Shown in pieces: positions 17,664 to 27,596 of a stretch of 64,000 nucleotides of DNA. A program made the translations under genes and the position numbers. The notes under the pieces are model-generated. The model was not told where the DNA came from. It made no database searches and was given only the letters and a program-made list of their open reading frames with translations. How positions within the stretch are numbered: position 1 is the stretch's first letter; every line of letters starts with the position of its first letter. This DNA is from Parasphingorhabdus flavimaris (GTDB lineage: Bacteria > Pseudomonadota > Alphaproteobacteria > Sphingomonadales > Sphingomonadaceae), in assembly GCF_013371215.1 (NCBI RefSeq), contig NZ_JABWMH010000002.1, positions 310,001-374,000 on the forward strand, read 5' to 3'.

Positions 17664-18364
17664 TCAAGATCTCACCACTCTTTTTGTCCATCGCGATATT
17701 GTTCGCTACCGTTCCCGCAACCGCATTTGCCCAGCCGGAAATTGGATCGCGCATCGACCGGAGTCGGGAAGGCATGACCGGCTTTCATGATCCCATGGTC
17801 CAGCAATCGGCTAGAGCCGGTATCAATGCAATCGGCCGGTGCAAGGCCGAAAATAACCGATTCAGGGCCTTGAAAACGCTGGATCACAAATATCTGAGCA
17901 CTGAGCAAGCCAAGTCGCTCAACTATATCTACAAAAAAGTCGATTATGATGATCCCTGCTATATCGCCAAGAATATCCGCTTTGGCTTTTCAACGGCACC
18001 GGCAGTGGGATCCTTTTCCGAGTTCTTTCTGCTGCGTAAATATGGCGAGGATGATATCGCATCGCTGGCATCGCTGACCAATCTGGAGTGGCAGCAGGAC
18101 ATGATGAAGCCGCGCAACGCCGAAGAGCTGTTCGGTTTGTGCGTTGTCCAGTCCGGGCGCGAAAAAATCTATGCTTTGATCAATACGGTCCCGGATACTG
18201 AAGCGGAAGGAGAGGCAATCAGCGCGATCATGCCGTTGCTTGGCCCTTGTATCCGCGACGGTGCGGAAATCGCCTTTGACAAGACCTCACTGCGCGCGAT
18301 GCTGGCATTCGGCCTTTACCGGGCCGTGAGACAGCATGCCGAAATGCTGGAGGCGGCCGAGTGA
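17660..18364 (+). CDS. Exported two-module Cys protein inserted in nuo operon (first paralogue)
   Basis: 234 residues from GTG 17660, which overlaps the nuoF stop (GTGA). The N-terminus is a good signal peptide (hydrophobic '[19 protein letters not shown]', cleavage before QPE), so the product is periplasmic or surface-exposed. It contains two related modules, each with a pair of Cys: 'IGRC' x38 'C' and 'FGLC' x35 'C' (the second reads FGLCVVQ ... LLGPCIRDG ... '[16 protein letters not shown]'). The same module occurs twice in the next gene. Paired cysteines suggest disulfides in the periplasm. I do not know the family's function. The overlaps with nuoF and with the next gene indicate long co-existence with the operon. 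Confidence 0.8.
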   Translation: MIKISPLFLSIAILFATVPATAFAQPEIGSRIDRSREGMTGFHDPMVQQSARAGINAIGRCKAENNRFRALKTLDHKYLSTEQAKSLNYIYKKVDYDDPCYIAKNIRFGFSTAPAVGSFSEFFLLRKYGEDDIASLASLTNLEWQQDMMKPRNAEELFGLCVVQSGREKIYALINTVPDTEAEGEAISAIMPLLGPCIRDGAEIAFDKTSLRAMLAFGLYRAVRQHAEMLEAAE

Positions 18365-19104
18365 TGGCCACGCCATCTTCCATGACTTCCGCTGGTGCGG
18401 TCGCGGCAGCGATTTCTGCGTGTCTTGCCAGCGGAAGCGCTGTCGATGCGAAAGAGTTCAGCACGGCCGAAATTCGCGAAGTGTCGAAAAACTATGCGGA
18501 TTGCGTGGTCAAGAGACGCTATGAACTGGCCAGAAATGCCGTAGTCTCTAACGCAAACAATGGCGAAATCGCCAAGGATTACCGAAAGCTCATCATCGGT
18601 GACTGTTTGGTCAAGGCGAATAAGGGCAATGGCGCCCGGATGAAATTTGGCGGGGACCACTATCGCTATGCGCTGGCGGAGGCGCTCATTCGGCATGATT
18701 TTCCCGAGCCATCGCTGACGACGGTCGAGGGACTAGCGAAATTGACGCATTTGCCGACGCCTACGTCGCCGCCGGATGTTACAGGCTACAAGAAAAGCAA
18801 GGCCGAGAAGGTTCTCGCCGCCTATCAGTCGAGTAAATTGATTACCTCCTTGTCGCAATATGGCGAGTGCGTGGTTCGCTTGGCTCCCGTGGACTCTCAC
18901 GCGCTGCTGATGACGGATACCGATACGGCCGGCGAAGCGGCAGCATTTGCGAAATTGCAGCCCACTCTTGGCGACTGTCTCGCCGGAGATGGCACAGTGA
19001 AATTCGGCAAATCGGTGCTTCGGGGCTCGATTGCCATCAATTATTACCGGCTGGCTTATGCGGCATCGCATCCAGTAGCCTTGACAGCGGAGGCCCAAAA
19101 CTAA
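18364..19104 (+). CDS. Exported two-module Cys protein inserted in nuo operon (second paralogue)
   Basis: 246 residues from ATG 18364 (TGATG overlap with the previous stop; a GTG 3 nt earlier is also in frame). The Ala/Ser-rich N-terminus 'AGAVAAAISACLASGSAVDA' is a probable signal peptide. Two modules follow: 'YADC' x33 'C' with 'KFGGDHYRYALAEALIR', and 'YGEC' x35 'C' with 'KFGKSVLRGSIAINYYR'. The shared pattern is CVV, about 33-38 residues, then CL or CI, Gly, KFG or FDK, and a terminal helix with YR. The stop overlaps the nuoG ATG (TAATG). Function unknown; together with its neighbour it forms a paralogous pair locked between nuoF and nuoG by codon overlaps. Confidence 0.8.
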   Translation: MATPSSMTSAGAVAAAISACLASGSAVDAKEFSTAEIREVSKNYADCVVKRRYELARNAVVSNANNGEIAKDYRKLIIGDCLVKANKGNGARMKFGGDHYRYALAEALIRHDFPEPSLTTVEGLAKLTHLPTPTSPPDVTGYKKSKAEKVLAAYQSSKLITSLSQYGECVVRLAPVDSHALLMTDTDTAGEAAAFAKLQPTLGDCLAGDGTVKFGKSVLRGSIAINYYRLAYAASHPVALTAEAQN

Positions 19105-21119
19105 TGCCTAAAGTCACCGTAGATGGCATCGAAATCGAAGTGCCGCAGGGCGCGACCGTGCTGCAGGCTGCCGAGCTTGCCGGCAAGGAAATCCCGCGTT
19201 TCTGCTACCATGAGCGCCTGAGCATCGCCGGCAATTGCCGCATGTGTCTGGTCGAGGTAAAGCCGGGACCACCGAAGCCGCAGGCGAGCTGTGCTCTGCC
19301 GGCTGCCGAAGGTCAGGAAATCCGCACCGACAGCGAGATGGTCAAGAAGGCGCGCGAAGGGGTGATGGAATTTCTCCTGATCAACCATCCGCTCGATTGC
19401 CCGATTTGCGACCAGGGCGGCGAATGCGATCTTCAGGATCAGGCCATGGCCTATGGCAAGGGAGGCTCGCGCTACGAAGAGAATAAGCGCGCGGTGACCG
19501 AGAAATATATGGGGCCGATCGTCAAGACCGCGATGACCCGCTGCATCCACTGCACGCGCTGCGTGCGGTTCAGCGAGGAAGTCGCCGGCGTCGAGGAAAT
19601 CGGCGCGATTGGCCGCGGCGAGGGGATGGAGATTACCTCCTATCTCGAAGGCGCGGTGCACAGCGAGCTGAGCGGCAATGTCGTTGACCTCTGCCCGGTC
19701 GGTGCCTTGACCAGCAAGCCTTACGCTTTCGAAGCGCGTCCGTGGGAATTGACCAAGACGCTCGGCATTGACGTGATGGACGGTGTCGGCACGAATATCC
19801 GGATCGATTCACGCGGCCGCGAAGTGCTGCGCGCGCTGCCGCGGGTCAATGATGACGTGAACGAGGAATGGGCAACCGACAAGACCCGCCACGCGATCGA
19901 CGGCCTGATGAAGCGCCGTCTCGACAAGCCTTATGTGCGCAAGAACGGCAAGCTGGAAGAAGCAAGCTGGAACGAAGCATTCCAGGCGATTGCCGATGTG
20001 AACGCAGGCAGCTCGGTTGCTGCGATCGCCGGTGATCTGGTCGATTGCGAGACCATGTACGCCGCGAAAAAACTGCTCAAGTCGATGAAGTCGGACATGC
20101 TGGAAGGCCGTCAGACTGGCCTGTCTTATGATGTTTCCAATCTCGCTGCGGTGAACTTCAATTCTACCATCGCCGGTATCGAGGACGCGGACGTGATCCT
20201 GCTGGTCTCTACCAACCCGCGCTGGGAAGCGTCGCTGGTCAACACCCGCATCCGCAAGGCTGTGCGCCAGGGCGGCGCGAAAGTCTTCGGCATCGGTCCG
20301 GAAGCGGACCAGACCTACAAGGTCGAATGGCTGGGCGACGATATGGGGCTGTTGGCGAAGCTGCCGAAAGCGGCTGCCGATGCGCTGAAAGCTGCGGAGA
20401 AGCCGGCGATCATACTGGGCGGCGGCGCATTGAGCGTCGAGGGCGCGCATGGCGCGGCGCTCAAGCTGGCGAGCAAGTACAAGCTGATCCGCGATGGCTG
20501 GAACGGCTTCAACGTCCTGCATATAGGGGCCTCGCGCACCGGCGGACTGATGCTCGGCTATGCCTATGACGGCGGGATCAAGGCAATTGCAGCGAAGAAG
20601 CCGAAACTGCTGTTCGCGCTCGGTGCGGACGAAATGAATTATGAAGCGTTCAAGGACAGTTTCAAGGTGTTCATCGGCCATCATGGCGATGCCGGTGCCC
20701 ATGCGGCGGACGTGATCCTGCCGGGTGCGGCCTATACCGAGAAAAACGGCACTTATGTCAATCTGGAAGGCCGGGTGCAGCGTTCGAACAAGGCGATTTT
20801 CGCGCCGGGTGATGCGCGCGAGGACTGGAGCATCCTGCGGGCGCTGTCCGACGTCATGGGCAAGACCCTGCCGTTCGACAGTTTCGAGGAACTGCGCACG
20901 AAAATGGCGAAGGATCATCCGGAACTTGCACAAGAAGGTCTGGTCGCGTTCGACTGGGCGCCGCCGACCGGCTTGCCCGACAAGCCAACTGGGCAGGGCG
21001 TCCATCCGATCAAGGATTTCTATCTGACCAACAGCATCGCCCGAGCCAGCGCGACGATGCAGCGCTGTTCCGCGGAATTGCTGCATGCCGATGATGAATT
21101 GATGGAGGCGGCGGAGTGA
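19104..21119 (+). CDS. nuoG: NADH-quinone oxidoreductase subunit G
   Basis: 671 residues from ATG 19104. The 75-kDa subunit carrying clusters N1b, N4 and N5. The ferredoxin-like N-domain has '[19 protein letters not shown]' (N1b ligands) and a final Cys in 'QASCALPA'; '[18 protein letters not shown]' and '[12 protein letters not shown]' give N5/N4 ligands; '[19 protein letters not shown]' follows. The remainder is the molybdopterin-oxidoreductase-like domain without its cofactor, as is usual. Length is normal for alphaproteobacteria. The upstream gene overlaps by one base; downstream is a type C repeat. Confidence 0.96.
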   Translation: MPKVTVDGIEIEVPQGATVLQAAELAGKEIPRFCYHERLSIAGNCRMCLVEVKPGPPKPQASCALPAAEGQEIRTDSEMVKKAREGVMEFLLINHPLDCPICDQGGECDLQDQAMAYGKGGSRYEENKRAVTEKYMGPIVKTAMTRCIHCTRCVRFSEEVAGVEEIGAIGRGEGMEITSYLEGAVHSELSGNVVDLCPVGALTSKPYAFEARPWELTKTLGIDVMDGVGTNIRIDSRGREVLRALPRVNDDVNEEWATDKTRHAIDGLMKRRLDKPYVRKNGKLEEASWNEAFQAIADVNAGSSVAAIAGDLVDCETMYAAKKLLKSMKSDMLEGRQTGLSYDVSNLAAVNFNSTIAGIEDADVILLVSTNPRWEASLVNTRIRKAVRQGGAKVFGIGPEADQTYKVEWLGDDMGLLAKLPKAAADALKAAEKPAIILGGGALSVEGAHGAALKLASKYKLIRDGWNGFNVLHIGASRTGGLMLGYAYDGGIKAIAAKKPKLLFALGADEMNYEAFKDSFKVFIGHHGDAGAHAADVILPGAAYTEKNGTYVNLEGRVQRSNKAIFAPGDAREDWSILRALSDVMGKTLPFDSFEELRTKMAKDHPELAQEGLVAFDWAPPTGLPDKPTGQGVHPIKDFYLTNSIARASATMQRCSAELLHADDELMEAAE

Positions 21120-21280
21120 TACAAACTGCTACCTTTTTTCCTCCTTGTGCGAAGCACGGGGAGGGGGACCATCCGCAGGATGGTGGAGGGGCATATCGCC
21201 TCCTCACTTCGTTCGGCCCCTCCGTCACGCCTTCGGCGCGCCACCTCCCCAAAGCTGCGCTTCAGGGAGGAAATATCTGA
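21116..21280 (+). repeat. GC-rich repeat (type C) inside a 54-codon mini-ORF between nuoG and nuoH
   Basis: The repeat occupies about 21140-21271: CCTCCTTGTGCGAAGCACGG at the left, CAGGGAGGA at the right, with internal hairpin CCATCCGCAGGATGG. A GTG at 21116, overlapping the nuoG stop, opens a 54-codon frame through the whole element, ending at TGA 21278-21280, which overlaps the nuoH ATG. The GGGAGG at the repeat's end lies 9 nt before that ATG and is the only visible ribosome binding site of nuoH. Confidence 0.75.
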
Positions 21281-22338
21281 TGACCGAATTTCTTCAATCC
21301 ACTTTTCTCGGTGCCGAGCTCGGCTGGTTTGTCGGCACGCTCGCGCTGATCCTGCTGATCGCGCTGCCACTGATGCTGGCTGTCGCGATGATCATCTATG
21401 TCGACCGGAAAATCTGGGCGGCGATGGCGCTGCGCAAGGGGCCGAACGTGGTTGGCCCCTTTGGATTGCTGCAATCGTTCGCCGACGGTCTGAAAGTATT
21501 CCTGCAGGAAACGATCATCCCGTCGAGCGCCAACAAGGGCCTGTTCCTGCTCGCGCCGATCATCACCTTCACCGTGGCCCTGCTGGCCTGGGCGGTGATC
21601 CCGTTTGGTGAGGACATGGTGCTTGCCAATATCAATATCGGCCTGCTGTACATTCTCGCGATCAGCTCGCTGGGCGTCTACGGCGTGGTAATTGCCGGCT
21701 GGGCGAGTAACTCCAAATATCCATTTTTCTCGGCGATGCGCGCCGCCGCACAGATGATCAGCTACGAAGTCTCGATCGGCTTCATCCTGATTTCCGTGGT
21801 GCTGTTTGCCGGAACCTTCAACCTGTCCGAAATAGTGCTTTCGCAAGAGGGGCATATTTTCGGCATGGTCAACGCGTACGGCCTGAACCCGCTGCTGTTC
21901 CCGATGGCGGTGGTGTTCCTGATCGCCTCGATGGCGGAAACCGCGCGCCATCCGTTTGACCTGACCGAAGCGGAAAGCGAGCTGGTTGCCGGTTACCAGA
22001 CCGAATATAGTTCGATGTCCTTCGCGCTGTTCTGGCTCGGCGAATATGCCAATATCCTGCTGATGTGCGCGCTCAACGTCATCCTGTTCTGGGGTGGCTG
22101 GCTGCCGCCGCTCGATGTCGACTGGATTCCCTGGTTCGATATCCCGGGCATCATCTGGCTGTTCGGCAAGATGTTCTTCTTCTTCTTCATCTTCAGCTGG
22201 GTGATGGCTACGGTACCGCGCTACCGCTATGACCAGCTGATGCGTCTGGGCTGGAAAATATTCCTGCCGCTGAGCCTGCTGTGGGTCGTTCTCGTCAGCG
22301 GATATGTGATGATCGACAAATTTGGATTGCCGCTATGA
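21280..22338 (+). CDS. nuoH: NADH-quinone oxidoreductase subunit H
   Basis: 352 residues from ATG 21280; longer in-frame starts lie inside the repeat and are rejected. Eight-helix membrane subunit at the base of the quinone chamber. Conserved: '[20 protein letters not shown]' with '[18 protein letters not shown]' near residues 41-74, and '[20 protein letters not shown]' (acidic loop 5-6 contacting quinone) near residue 215. The ATG of nuoI overlaps the stop (ATGA). Confidence 0.96.
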   Translation: MTEFLQSTFLGAELGWFVGTLALILLIALPLMLAVAMIIYVDRKIWAAMALRKGPNVVGPFGLLQSFADGLKVFLQETIIPSSANKGLFLLAPIITFTVALLAWAVIPFGEDMVLANINIGLLYILAISSLGVYGVVIAGWASNSKYPFFSAMRAAAQMISYEVSIGFILISVVLFAGTFNLSEIVLSQEGHIFGMVNAYGLNPLLFPMAVVFLIASMAETARHPFDLTEAESELVAGYQTEYSSMSFALFWLGEYANILLMCALNVILFWGGWLPPLDVDWIPWFDIPGIIWLFGKMFFFFFIFSWVMATVPRYRYDQLMRLGWKIFLPLSLLWVVLVSGYVMIDKFGLPL

Positions 22339-22820
22339 GTATCGCACAACATATCAAAGCCTTCACCCTTTGGGAATTTCTCGGCGCGCACATGCTGACG
22401 CTGAAATATTTCTTCAAGGCGAAGAAAACGATCAACTATCCCTATGAGAAGAACCCGATTTCTCCGCGGTTCCGGGGAGAGCATGCATTGCGCCGCTATG
22501 CGAATGGCGAGGAACGCTGCATTGCCTGCAAGCTGTGCGAAGCGGTCTGCCCGGCGCAGGCGATCACGATTGAGGCCGAACCGCGCGAAGACGGTTCGCG
22601 CCGCACCACGCGCTATGACATCGACATGACCAAGTGCATTTATTGCGGTTTCTGCCAGGAAGCCTGCCCGGTCGATGCTATCGTCGAGGGCCCGAATTTC
22701 GAATATGCGACGGAAACGCGCGAAGAGCTGATTTACGACAAATCGAAACTGCTGGAAAACGGCGACAAATGGGAGCGGGCAATCGCGGCAAATCTTGCCG
22801 CCGATGCGCCGTACCGGTAA
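22335..22820 (+). CDS. nuoI: NADH-quinone oxidoreductase subunit I
   Basis: 161 residues from ATG 22335, overlapping nuoH by 4 nt. TYKY-type ferredoxin subunit with clusters N6a and N6b: '[16 protein letters not shown]' and '[17 protein letters not shown]', each followed by the conserved fourth ligand pattern. '[19 protein letters not shown]' precedes the first cluster. The TAA overlaps an ATG that opens the next repeat mini-ORF. Confidence 0.97.
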   Translation: MSIAQHIKAFTLWEFLGAHMLTLKYFFKAKKTINYPYEKNPISPRFRGEHALRRYANGEERCIACKLCEAVCPAQAITIEAEPREDGSRRTTRYDIDMTKCIYCGFCQEACPVDAIVEGPNFEYATETREELIYDKSKLLENGDKWERAIAANLAADAPYR

Positions 22821-23032
22821 TGGGCGCTGTGATGATTGAGATGGGGGCACTTTTGCAAAATTGCGCTGTATATTTCCTCCCTGTGCGTAGCATGGGGAGG
22901 GGGACCAACCGCAGGTTGGTGGAGGGGGCGAGTGCGCAGCGCTCGCTTCGTTCGCAGCCACTCCGTCACGCCTTCGCCAAGGCTTCGGCGCGCCACCTCC
23001 CCAAAGCATCGCTTCAGGGAGGATGTGTATAA
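22820..23032 (+). repeat. GC-rich repeat (type C) inside a 70-codon mini-ORF between nuoI and nuoJ
   Basis: The repeat lies at about 22876-23022: CCTCCCTGTGCGTAGCATGG to CAGGGAGGA, with hairpin CCAACCGCAGGTTGG in the middle. ATG 22820 overlaps the nuoI stop (TAATG); the frame stays open for 70 codons and its TAA (23030-23032) overlaps the nuoJ ATG. The end 'RHLPKASLQGG' matches '[11 protein letters not shown]' of the nuoG/H copy, so the reading frame is conserved. GGGAGG supplies the nuoJ ribosome binding site. Confidence 0.75.
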
Positions 23033-23643
23033 TGCAAATATTCGCTTTCTATCTCTTCGCATCCGTCGTGCTGGCCAGCGGTGCCATGTGCATTTTTTCG
23101 CGCAATCCGGTGCATAGCGTATTGTGGCTGATCCTGGCGTTCTTCAACGCAGCGGGCCTGATGGTCCTGGTCGGTGCCGAGTTTATCGCGGCGCTGCTGG
23201 TCATCGTCTATGTTGGCGCGGTCGCGGTCCTGTTCCTGTTTGTCGTGATGATGCTCGACATTGATTTTGCCGAACTGCGCGCAGGTTTCATGAAGCATCT
23301 GCCGCTCGGGTTGCTGCTCGCTCTGGTGCTGGTGGTCGAAATCATCTTTGGCGTCGGTGCCTGGCAGTCGTCGGGCATGGGGCAGGCCACCGCCGCAGTC
23401 GGAATTCCGGAAGGTGCGCCGTCCAATATCGAGCAGCTGGGTGCATTGCTCTACACCAAATATGTATTCCTGTTTGAAGCCGCGGGCATGATCCTGCTGG
23501 TCGCGATGGTCGGTGCGATCGTCCTGACCCACCGGACGCGTAGCGGTGTAAGAAAACAGAATGTCGCCAACCAGGTCGCCCGCCGGCCCGAGGACGCGAC
23601 CCGCAACACGCAACCCGAAGTCGGCAAGGGAGTGGAGCTATGA
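23032..23643 (+). CDS. nuoJ: NADH-quinone oxidoreductase subunit J
   Basis: 203 residues from ATG 23032. Five-helix membrane subunit of the proton-pumping arm. '[20 protein letters not shown]' and '[20 protein letters not shown]' (helix 3 with its pi-bulge) are diagnostic. The last ~35 residues are hydrophilic ('[17 protein letters not shown]'). The nuoK ATG overlaps the stop (ATGA). Confidence 0.95.
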   Translation: MQIFAFYLFASVVLASGAMCIFSRNPVHSVLWLILAFFNAAGLMVLVGAEFIAALLVIVYVGAVAVLFLFVVMMLDIDFAELRAGFMKHLPLGLLLALVLVVEIIFGVGAWQSSGMGQATAAVGIPEGAPSNIEQLGALLYTKYVFLFEAAGMILLVAMVGAIVLTHRTRSGVRKQNVANQVARRPEDATRNTQPEVGKGVEL

Positions 23644-23945
23644 TCGGCATTGAACATTATCTGGTCGTCAGCTCGATCCTGTTCGTGATGGGCATGCTCG
23701 GCATATTCCTGAACCGCAAGAATATCATCATCATCCTGATGGCGATCGAATTGATCCTGCTCGCGGTGAACCTCAATTTTGTCGCGTTCAGCGCCTTTCT
23801 CGGCGACATGACCGGGCAGGTGTTCGCGATGTTCATCCTGACCGTTGCCGCAGGCGAAGCCGCCATCGGGCTGGCCATTCTCGTGATTTATTTCCGTCAG
23901 CGCGGCACGATCGCCGTCGATGATGTCAACCGGATGAAGGGGTGA
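23640..23945 (+). CDS. nuoK: NADH-quinone oxidoreductase subunit K
   Basis: 101 residues with three membrane helices. The key acidic residues are present: Glu in '[16 protein letters not shown]' (helix 2) and Glu in '[17 protein letters not shown]' (helix 3), both part of the proton path. Starts inside the nuoJ stop. Two nt after its own stop an ATG begins the mini-ORF that crosses a type A repeat to nuoL. Confidence 0.97.
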   Translation: MIGIEHYLVVSSILFVMGMLGIFLNRKNIIIILMAIELILLAVNLNFVAFSAFLGDMTGQVFAMFILTVAAGEAAIGLAILVIYFRQRGTIAVDDVNRMKG

Positions 23946-23947
23946 AC

Positions 23948-24052
23948 ATGAGTTCGTCTAAAAATACCGTTCGCCCTGAGCCTGTCGAAGGGCAGGTTGC
24001 GTCCACGCCGTTCATACTTCGACAAGCTCAGCACGAACGGCTCCGGGGGTAA
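23948..24052 (+). repeat. Palindromic repeat (type A) inside a 34-codon mini-ORF between nuoK and nuoL
   Basis: Repeat 23967-24040: left arm CCGTTCGCCCTGAGCCTGTC, right arm ending GACAAGCTCAGCACGAACGG, with about 26 bp between the arms. ATG 23948 (2 nt after the nuoK stop) opens a frame that ends at TAA 24050-24052, 2 nt before the GTG of nuoL. The peptide includes 'RPEPVEG', the other common translation of this repeat family. Confidence 0.75.
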
Positions 24053-24054
24053 TC

Positions 24055-26058
24055 GTGAACAGTATCACTCTCATAGTTTTCCTGCCCCTGCTGGCAGCGA
24101 TAGTCGCCGGTTTCGGTAACCGTATCATCGGCAATGTGCCGGCCAAGGTCATCACCACTGGTGCGCTCTTTGCCGCCTGTGCGCTGAGCTGGCCGATCTT
24201 CATCGGTTTTGTCAGCGGAACCAGCAGCGCCGAAGTCGTGCCGGTCATGACCTGGATTATCTCGGGTGACCTTAATTTCGACTGGTCATTGCGCGTCGAT
24301 ACGCTGACCGCGGTGATGCTGGTCGTGGTGACCACGGTCTCCGCGCTCGTCCATCTCTACAGTTGGGGCTATATGGACGAAGATCCGGACCAGCCGCGCT
24401 TTTTTGCCTATCTGTCATTGTTCACCTTTGCCATGCTGATGCTGGTGACCGCGAACAATCTGGTGCAGATGTTCTTTGGCTGGGAAGGCGTCGGTCTGGC
24501 CTCCTATCTGCTGATCGGTTTCTGGTTCAAGAAGCCGAGCGCCAATGCCGCGGCGATCAAGGCCTTTGTCGTCAACCGCGTCGGTGACCTTGGCTTCATG
24601 CTCGGCATCTTCGCCACATTCCTGGTTTTCGGCACCGTATCCATTCCGGAAATTCTTGAAGCCGCACCAGGCATGGCCGGATCGACGATTACCTTTGCCG
24701 GCATGCGTCTCGACACGATGACCATAATCTGCCTGCTGCTGTTCATCGGCGCCATGGGCAAATCGGCGCAGCTGGGTCTGCACACCTGGCTGCCGGACGC
24801 GATGGAAGGGCCGACCCCCGTGTCGGCGCTGATCCATGCGGCCACCATGGTGACCGCCGGTGTGTTCATGGTCTGCCGTCTGTCGCCGATGTTCGAAACC
24901 AGCGATGTGGCATTGACGGTGGTAACGGTGGTTGGCGCCTGTACCGCGATATTCGCCGCGACCGTTGGTCTCGTGCAGAATGATATCAAGCGGGTGATCG
25001 CCTATTCGACCTGTTCGCAGCTCGGCTATATGTTCTTTGCCGCCGGTGTTGGCGCCTATAATGTGGCGATGTTCCACCTGTTCACCCACGCCTTCTTCAA
25101 GGCGTTGCTGTTCCTCGGTGCCGGTTCGGTGATCCACGCGATGCATCACGAGCAGGACATGCGCTATTATGGTGGTCTGCGGAAAGAAATCCCGCTGACC
25201 TTCTGGGCGATGATGGCCGGTACGCTGGCGATCACCGGCGTCGGTATCTATTGGCTTCACGCCGGGTTTGCAGGCTTCCATTCCAAGGACGCGATCATCG
25301 AGGCGGCTTTCGCTTCGGGCAGCCAGGTTGGCCAGTTCGCCTTCTTCATTGGCGTACTGGCGGCCCTGCTCACCAGCTTCTACAGCTGGCGCCTGATGTT
25401 CCTGACCTTCTGGGGCAAGCCGCGCTGGATCCAGTCCGAACATATCCAGCACAGCGTTCACAAGACACCCGAACAGGCTGGCGACGACACGACCGGCGGC
25501 TATCATCCGCATGAGAGTCCCTTGACGATGCTGGTGCCGCTCGGCGTCCTGTCCGTCGGAGCCGTGTTCGCGGGCTTCGTCTTCAGCCATGCCTTCATCG
25601 ACGACGGCGGCTTCTGGAACGGCGCGATCGCTTATGATGCGGGATTGATGCACGCCATGCACGAAGTACCTTTGTGGGTGAAATTGTCGGCGACCGCCGC
25701 CATGCTGAGCGGCCTCGCGACCGCCTATTTCATGTATTTCCGCGGCACCGACCGTCCGGCGCGTCTCGCCGCGACGTTCAGCCCGCTTTATGCATTTTTC
25801 TTCAACAAATGGTATTTCGATGAGCTTTATGACCGGATATTCATCCGCCCCGCATTCTGGTTCGGACGACTGTTCTGGAAAAAGGGCGACGAAGGCACGA
25901 TTGACCGCTTTGGTCCCAACGGCATCGCATCGGTCATTGCCAGTGGTTCCGGCGTGATGAAACGCTTCCAGAGCGGATATCTCTATACTTATGCGCTCGT
26001 CATGTTGCTCGGCCTCGCTGCCGCCGCGACCTGGATTATCGTGCAGGGAGCCAGCTAA
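24055..26058 (+). CDS. nuoL: NADH-quinone oxidoreductase subunit L
   Basis: 667 residues from GTG 24055. Distal antiporter-like proton-pumping subunit. Conserved segments: '[20 protein letters not shown]' with the key Glu near residue 144, '[20 protein letters not shown]' with the pumping Lys, '[19 protein letters not shown]' and '[20 protein letters not shown]'. The C-terminal ~150 residues hold the amphipathic lateral helix and the anchoring helix '[18 protein letters not shown]'. No good ribosome binding site is visible before the GTG, in line with coupling to the upstream mini-ORF. The stop overlaps nuoM (TAATG). Confidence 0.95.
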   Translation: MNSITLIVFLPLLAAIVAGFGNRIIGNVPAKVITTGALFAACALSWPIFIGFVSGTSSAEVVPVMTWIISGDLNFDWSLRVDTLTAVMLVVVTTVSALVHLYSWGYMDEDPDQPRFFAYLSLFTFAMLMLVTANNLVQMFFGWEGVGLASYLLIGFWFKKPSANAAAIKAFVVNRVGDLGFMLGIFATFLVFGTVSIPEILEAAPGMAGSTITFAGMRLDTMTIICLLLFIGAMGKSAQLGLHTWLPDAMEGPTPVSALIHAATMVTAGVFMVCRLSPMFETSDVALTVVTVVGACTAIFAATVGLVQNDIKRVIAYSTCSQLGYMFFAAGVGAYNVAMFHLFTHAFFKALLFLGAGSVIHAMHHEQDMRYYGGLRKEIPLTFWAMMAGTLAITGVGIYWLHAGFAGFHSKDAIIEAAFASGSQVGQFAFFIGVLAALLTSFYSWRLMFLTFWGKPRWIQSEHIQHSVHKTPEQAGDDTTGGYHPHESPLTMLVPLGVLSVGAVFAGFVFSHAFIDDGGFWNGAIAYDAGLMHAMHEVPLWVKLSATAAMLSGLATAYFMYFRGTDRPARLAATFSPLYAFFFNKWYFDELYDRIFIRPAFWFGRLFWKKGDEGTIDRFGPNGIASVIASGSGVMKRFQSGYLYTYALVMLLGLAAAATWIIVQGAS

Positions 26059-27596
26059 TGAACCAGCTCGATTTCCCGATTCTGTCCCTGATGATGGGGC
26101 TGCCGATGGCGGCAGCGATTATCTGCCTGTTCCTCAACGCGCAGGCTGCGCGCTGGCTGGCGCTGGCAACGACTCTCGCGCTGTTCGTGCTCGGCATTGT
26201 CCTGTGGGCCAATTACGACATCGGCGGTCCGCAATGGCAATATGTCGAGCGATCCGATCTGTTCGGCAATTTCGCCTGGGCGCTGGGTATCGACGGCATT
26301 TCGATGATGCTGATCATGCTCACCGTCTTCCTGATGCCGATCTGTATCGGTGCCAGCTGGGAATCGATCCAGACGCGGGTCGGCGAATATATGGCTGCCT
26401 TCCTGTTCATGGAGGTACTGATGATCGGCGTCTTTGCGGCGCAGGATATCTTCCTCTTCTATATCCTATTCGAAGCGGGCCTGATCCCGATGTATCTGAT
26501 CATCGGTATCTGGGGCGGTGCGAACCGGATTTACGCCAGCTATAAATTCTTCCTCTACACCTTGCTCGGCTCGGTGGTGATGCTGATCGCGATGCTGTGG
26601 ATGGTGCAGGATGCGGGTACCAGCGACATTCCGACCCTGCTCAACTATGATTTCGCGCCCGAGGCGCAGACCTGGCTGTGGCTGGCCTTCTTTGCCAGCT
26701 TCGCGGTGAAGATGCCGATGTGGCCGGTCCACACCTGGCTGCCCGACGCGCACGTTCAGGCGCCGACTGCCGGTTCGGTCATATTGGCCGGCGTGCTGCT
26801 GAAAATGGGTGGCTACGGATTCCTGCGCTTCTCGCTGCCGATGTTCCCCGAAGCGTCCGAACAGTTCATCTGGCTGGTCTTCGGCCTGTCGATGGTGGCT
26901 GTCATCTACACCTCGCTGGTGGCGCTGGTGCAGCAGGACATGAAGAAGCTGATCGCTTATTCGTCGGTTGCCCATATGGCGATCGTCACGCTCGGCCTGT
27001 TTGCATTCAACCGCCAGGGCATCGAAGGCGCGGTCATCGTGATGCTGAGCCACGGCCTTGTATCGGGTGCGCTGTTCCTTTGCGTCGGCGTGATCTACGA
27101 CCGCCTCCACACGCGGGAAATCGACCGCTACGGCGGACTGGCGATCAACATGCCGAAATATGCGATCCTGTTCTTGCTGTTCACCATGGCCTCGATCGGC
27201 CTGCCGGGCACCAGCGGTTTCGTCGGCGAATTTCTCTCGCTGATCGGTCTCTACGAGGTCAACAGCTGGGTCACGCTTGTCGCGACAACGGGGATCATCC
27301 TCGGCGCAGGCTATATGCTCTATCTCTATCGCCGGGTTGCATTCGGTGAACTTGTTCACGAGGATGTCAAAGCGATGCCGGATCTGTCTGCACGGGAAAT
27401 GGCGCTGCTCGCGCCGATCGCCGCTGCTGTAATGTGGATGGGCGTCTATCCCGAAAGCTTCATGGCCCCGATCCGCGGTGATGTCGGCGCGCTGGTTGCG
27501 CGTATCGACCGCGCGGCTCCGGAAGGCGATGCGCATCTCAAGATGGGCGAGGCAAAAGCCATCGCCAAGGACCATGCTGAAGGGGAGGCACACTGA
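26058..27596 (+). CDS. nuoM: NADH-quinone oxidoreductase subunit M
   Basis: 512 residues, about 14 helices, antiporter-like pump. '[20 protein letters not shown]' contains the essential Glu near residue 144, and '[20 protein letters not shown]' the Lys of the proton channel; '[20 protein letters not shown]' follows. The last ~25 residues are hydrophilic. Stop overlaps nuoN (TGATG). Confidence 0.96.
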   Translation: MNQLDFPILSLMMGLPMAAAIICLFLNAQAARWLALATTLALFVLGIVLWANYDIGGPQWQYVERSDLFGNFAWALGIDGISMMLIMLTVFLMPICIGASWESIQTRVGEYMAAFLFMEVLMIGVFAAQDIFLFYILFEAGLIPMYLIIGIWGGANRIYASYKFFLYTLLGSVVMLIAMLWMVQDAGTSDIPTLLNYDFAPEAQTWLWLAFFASFAVKMPMWPVHTWLPDAHVQAPTAGSVILAGVLLKMGGYGFLRFSLPMFPEASEQFIWLVFGLSMVAVIYTSLVALVQQDMKKLIAYSSVAHMAIVTLGLFAFNRQGIEGAVIVMLSHGLVSGALFLCVGVIYDRLHTREIDRYGGLAINMPKYAILFLLFTMASIGLPGTSGFVGEFLSLIGLYEVNSWVTLVATTGIILGAGYMLYLYRRVAFGELVHEDVKAMPDLSAREMALLAPIAAAVMWMGVYPESFMAPIRGDVGALVARIDRAAPEGDAHLKMGEAKAIAKDHAEGEAH

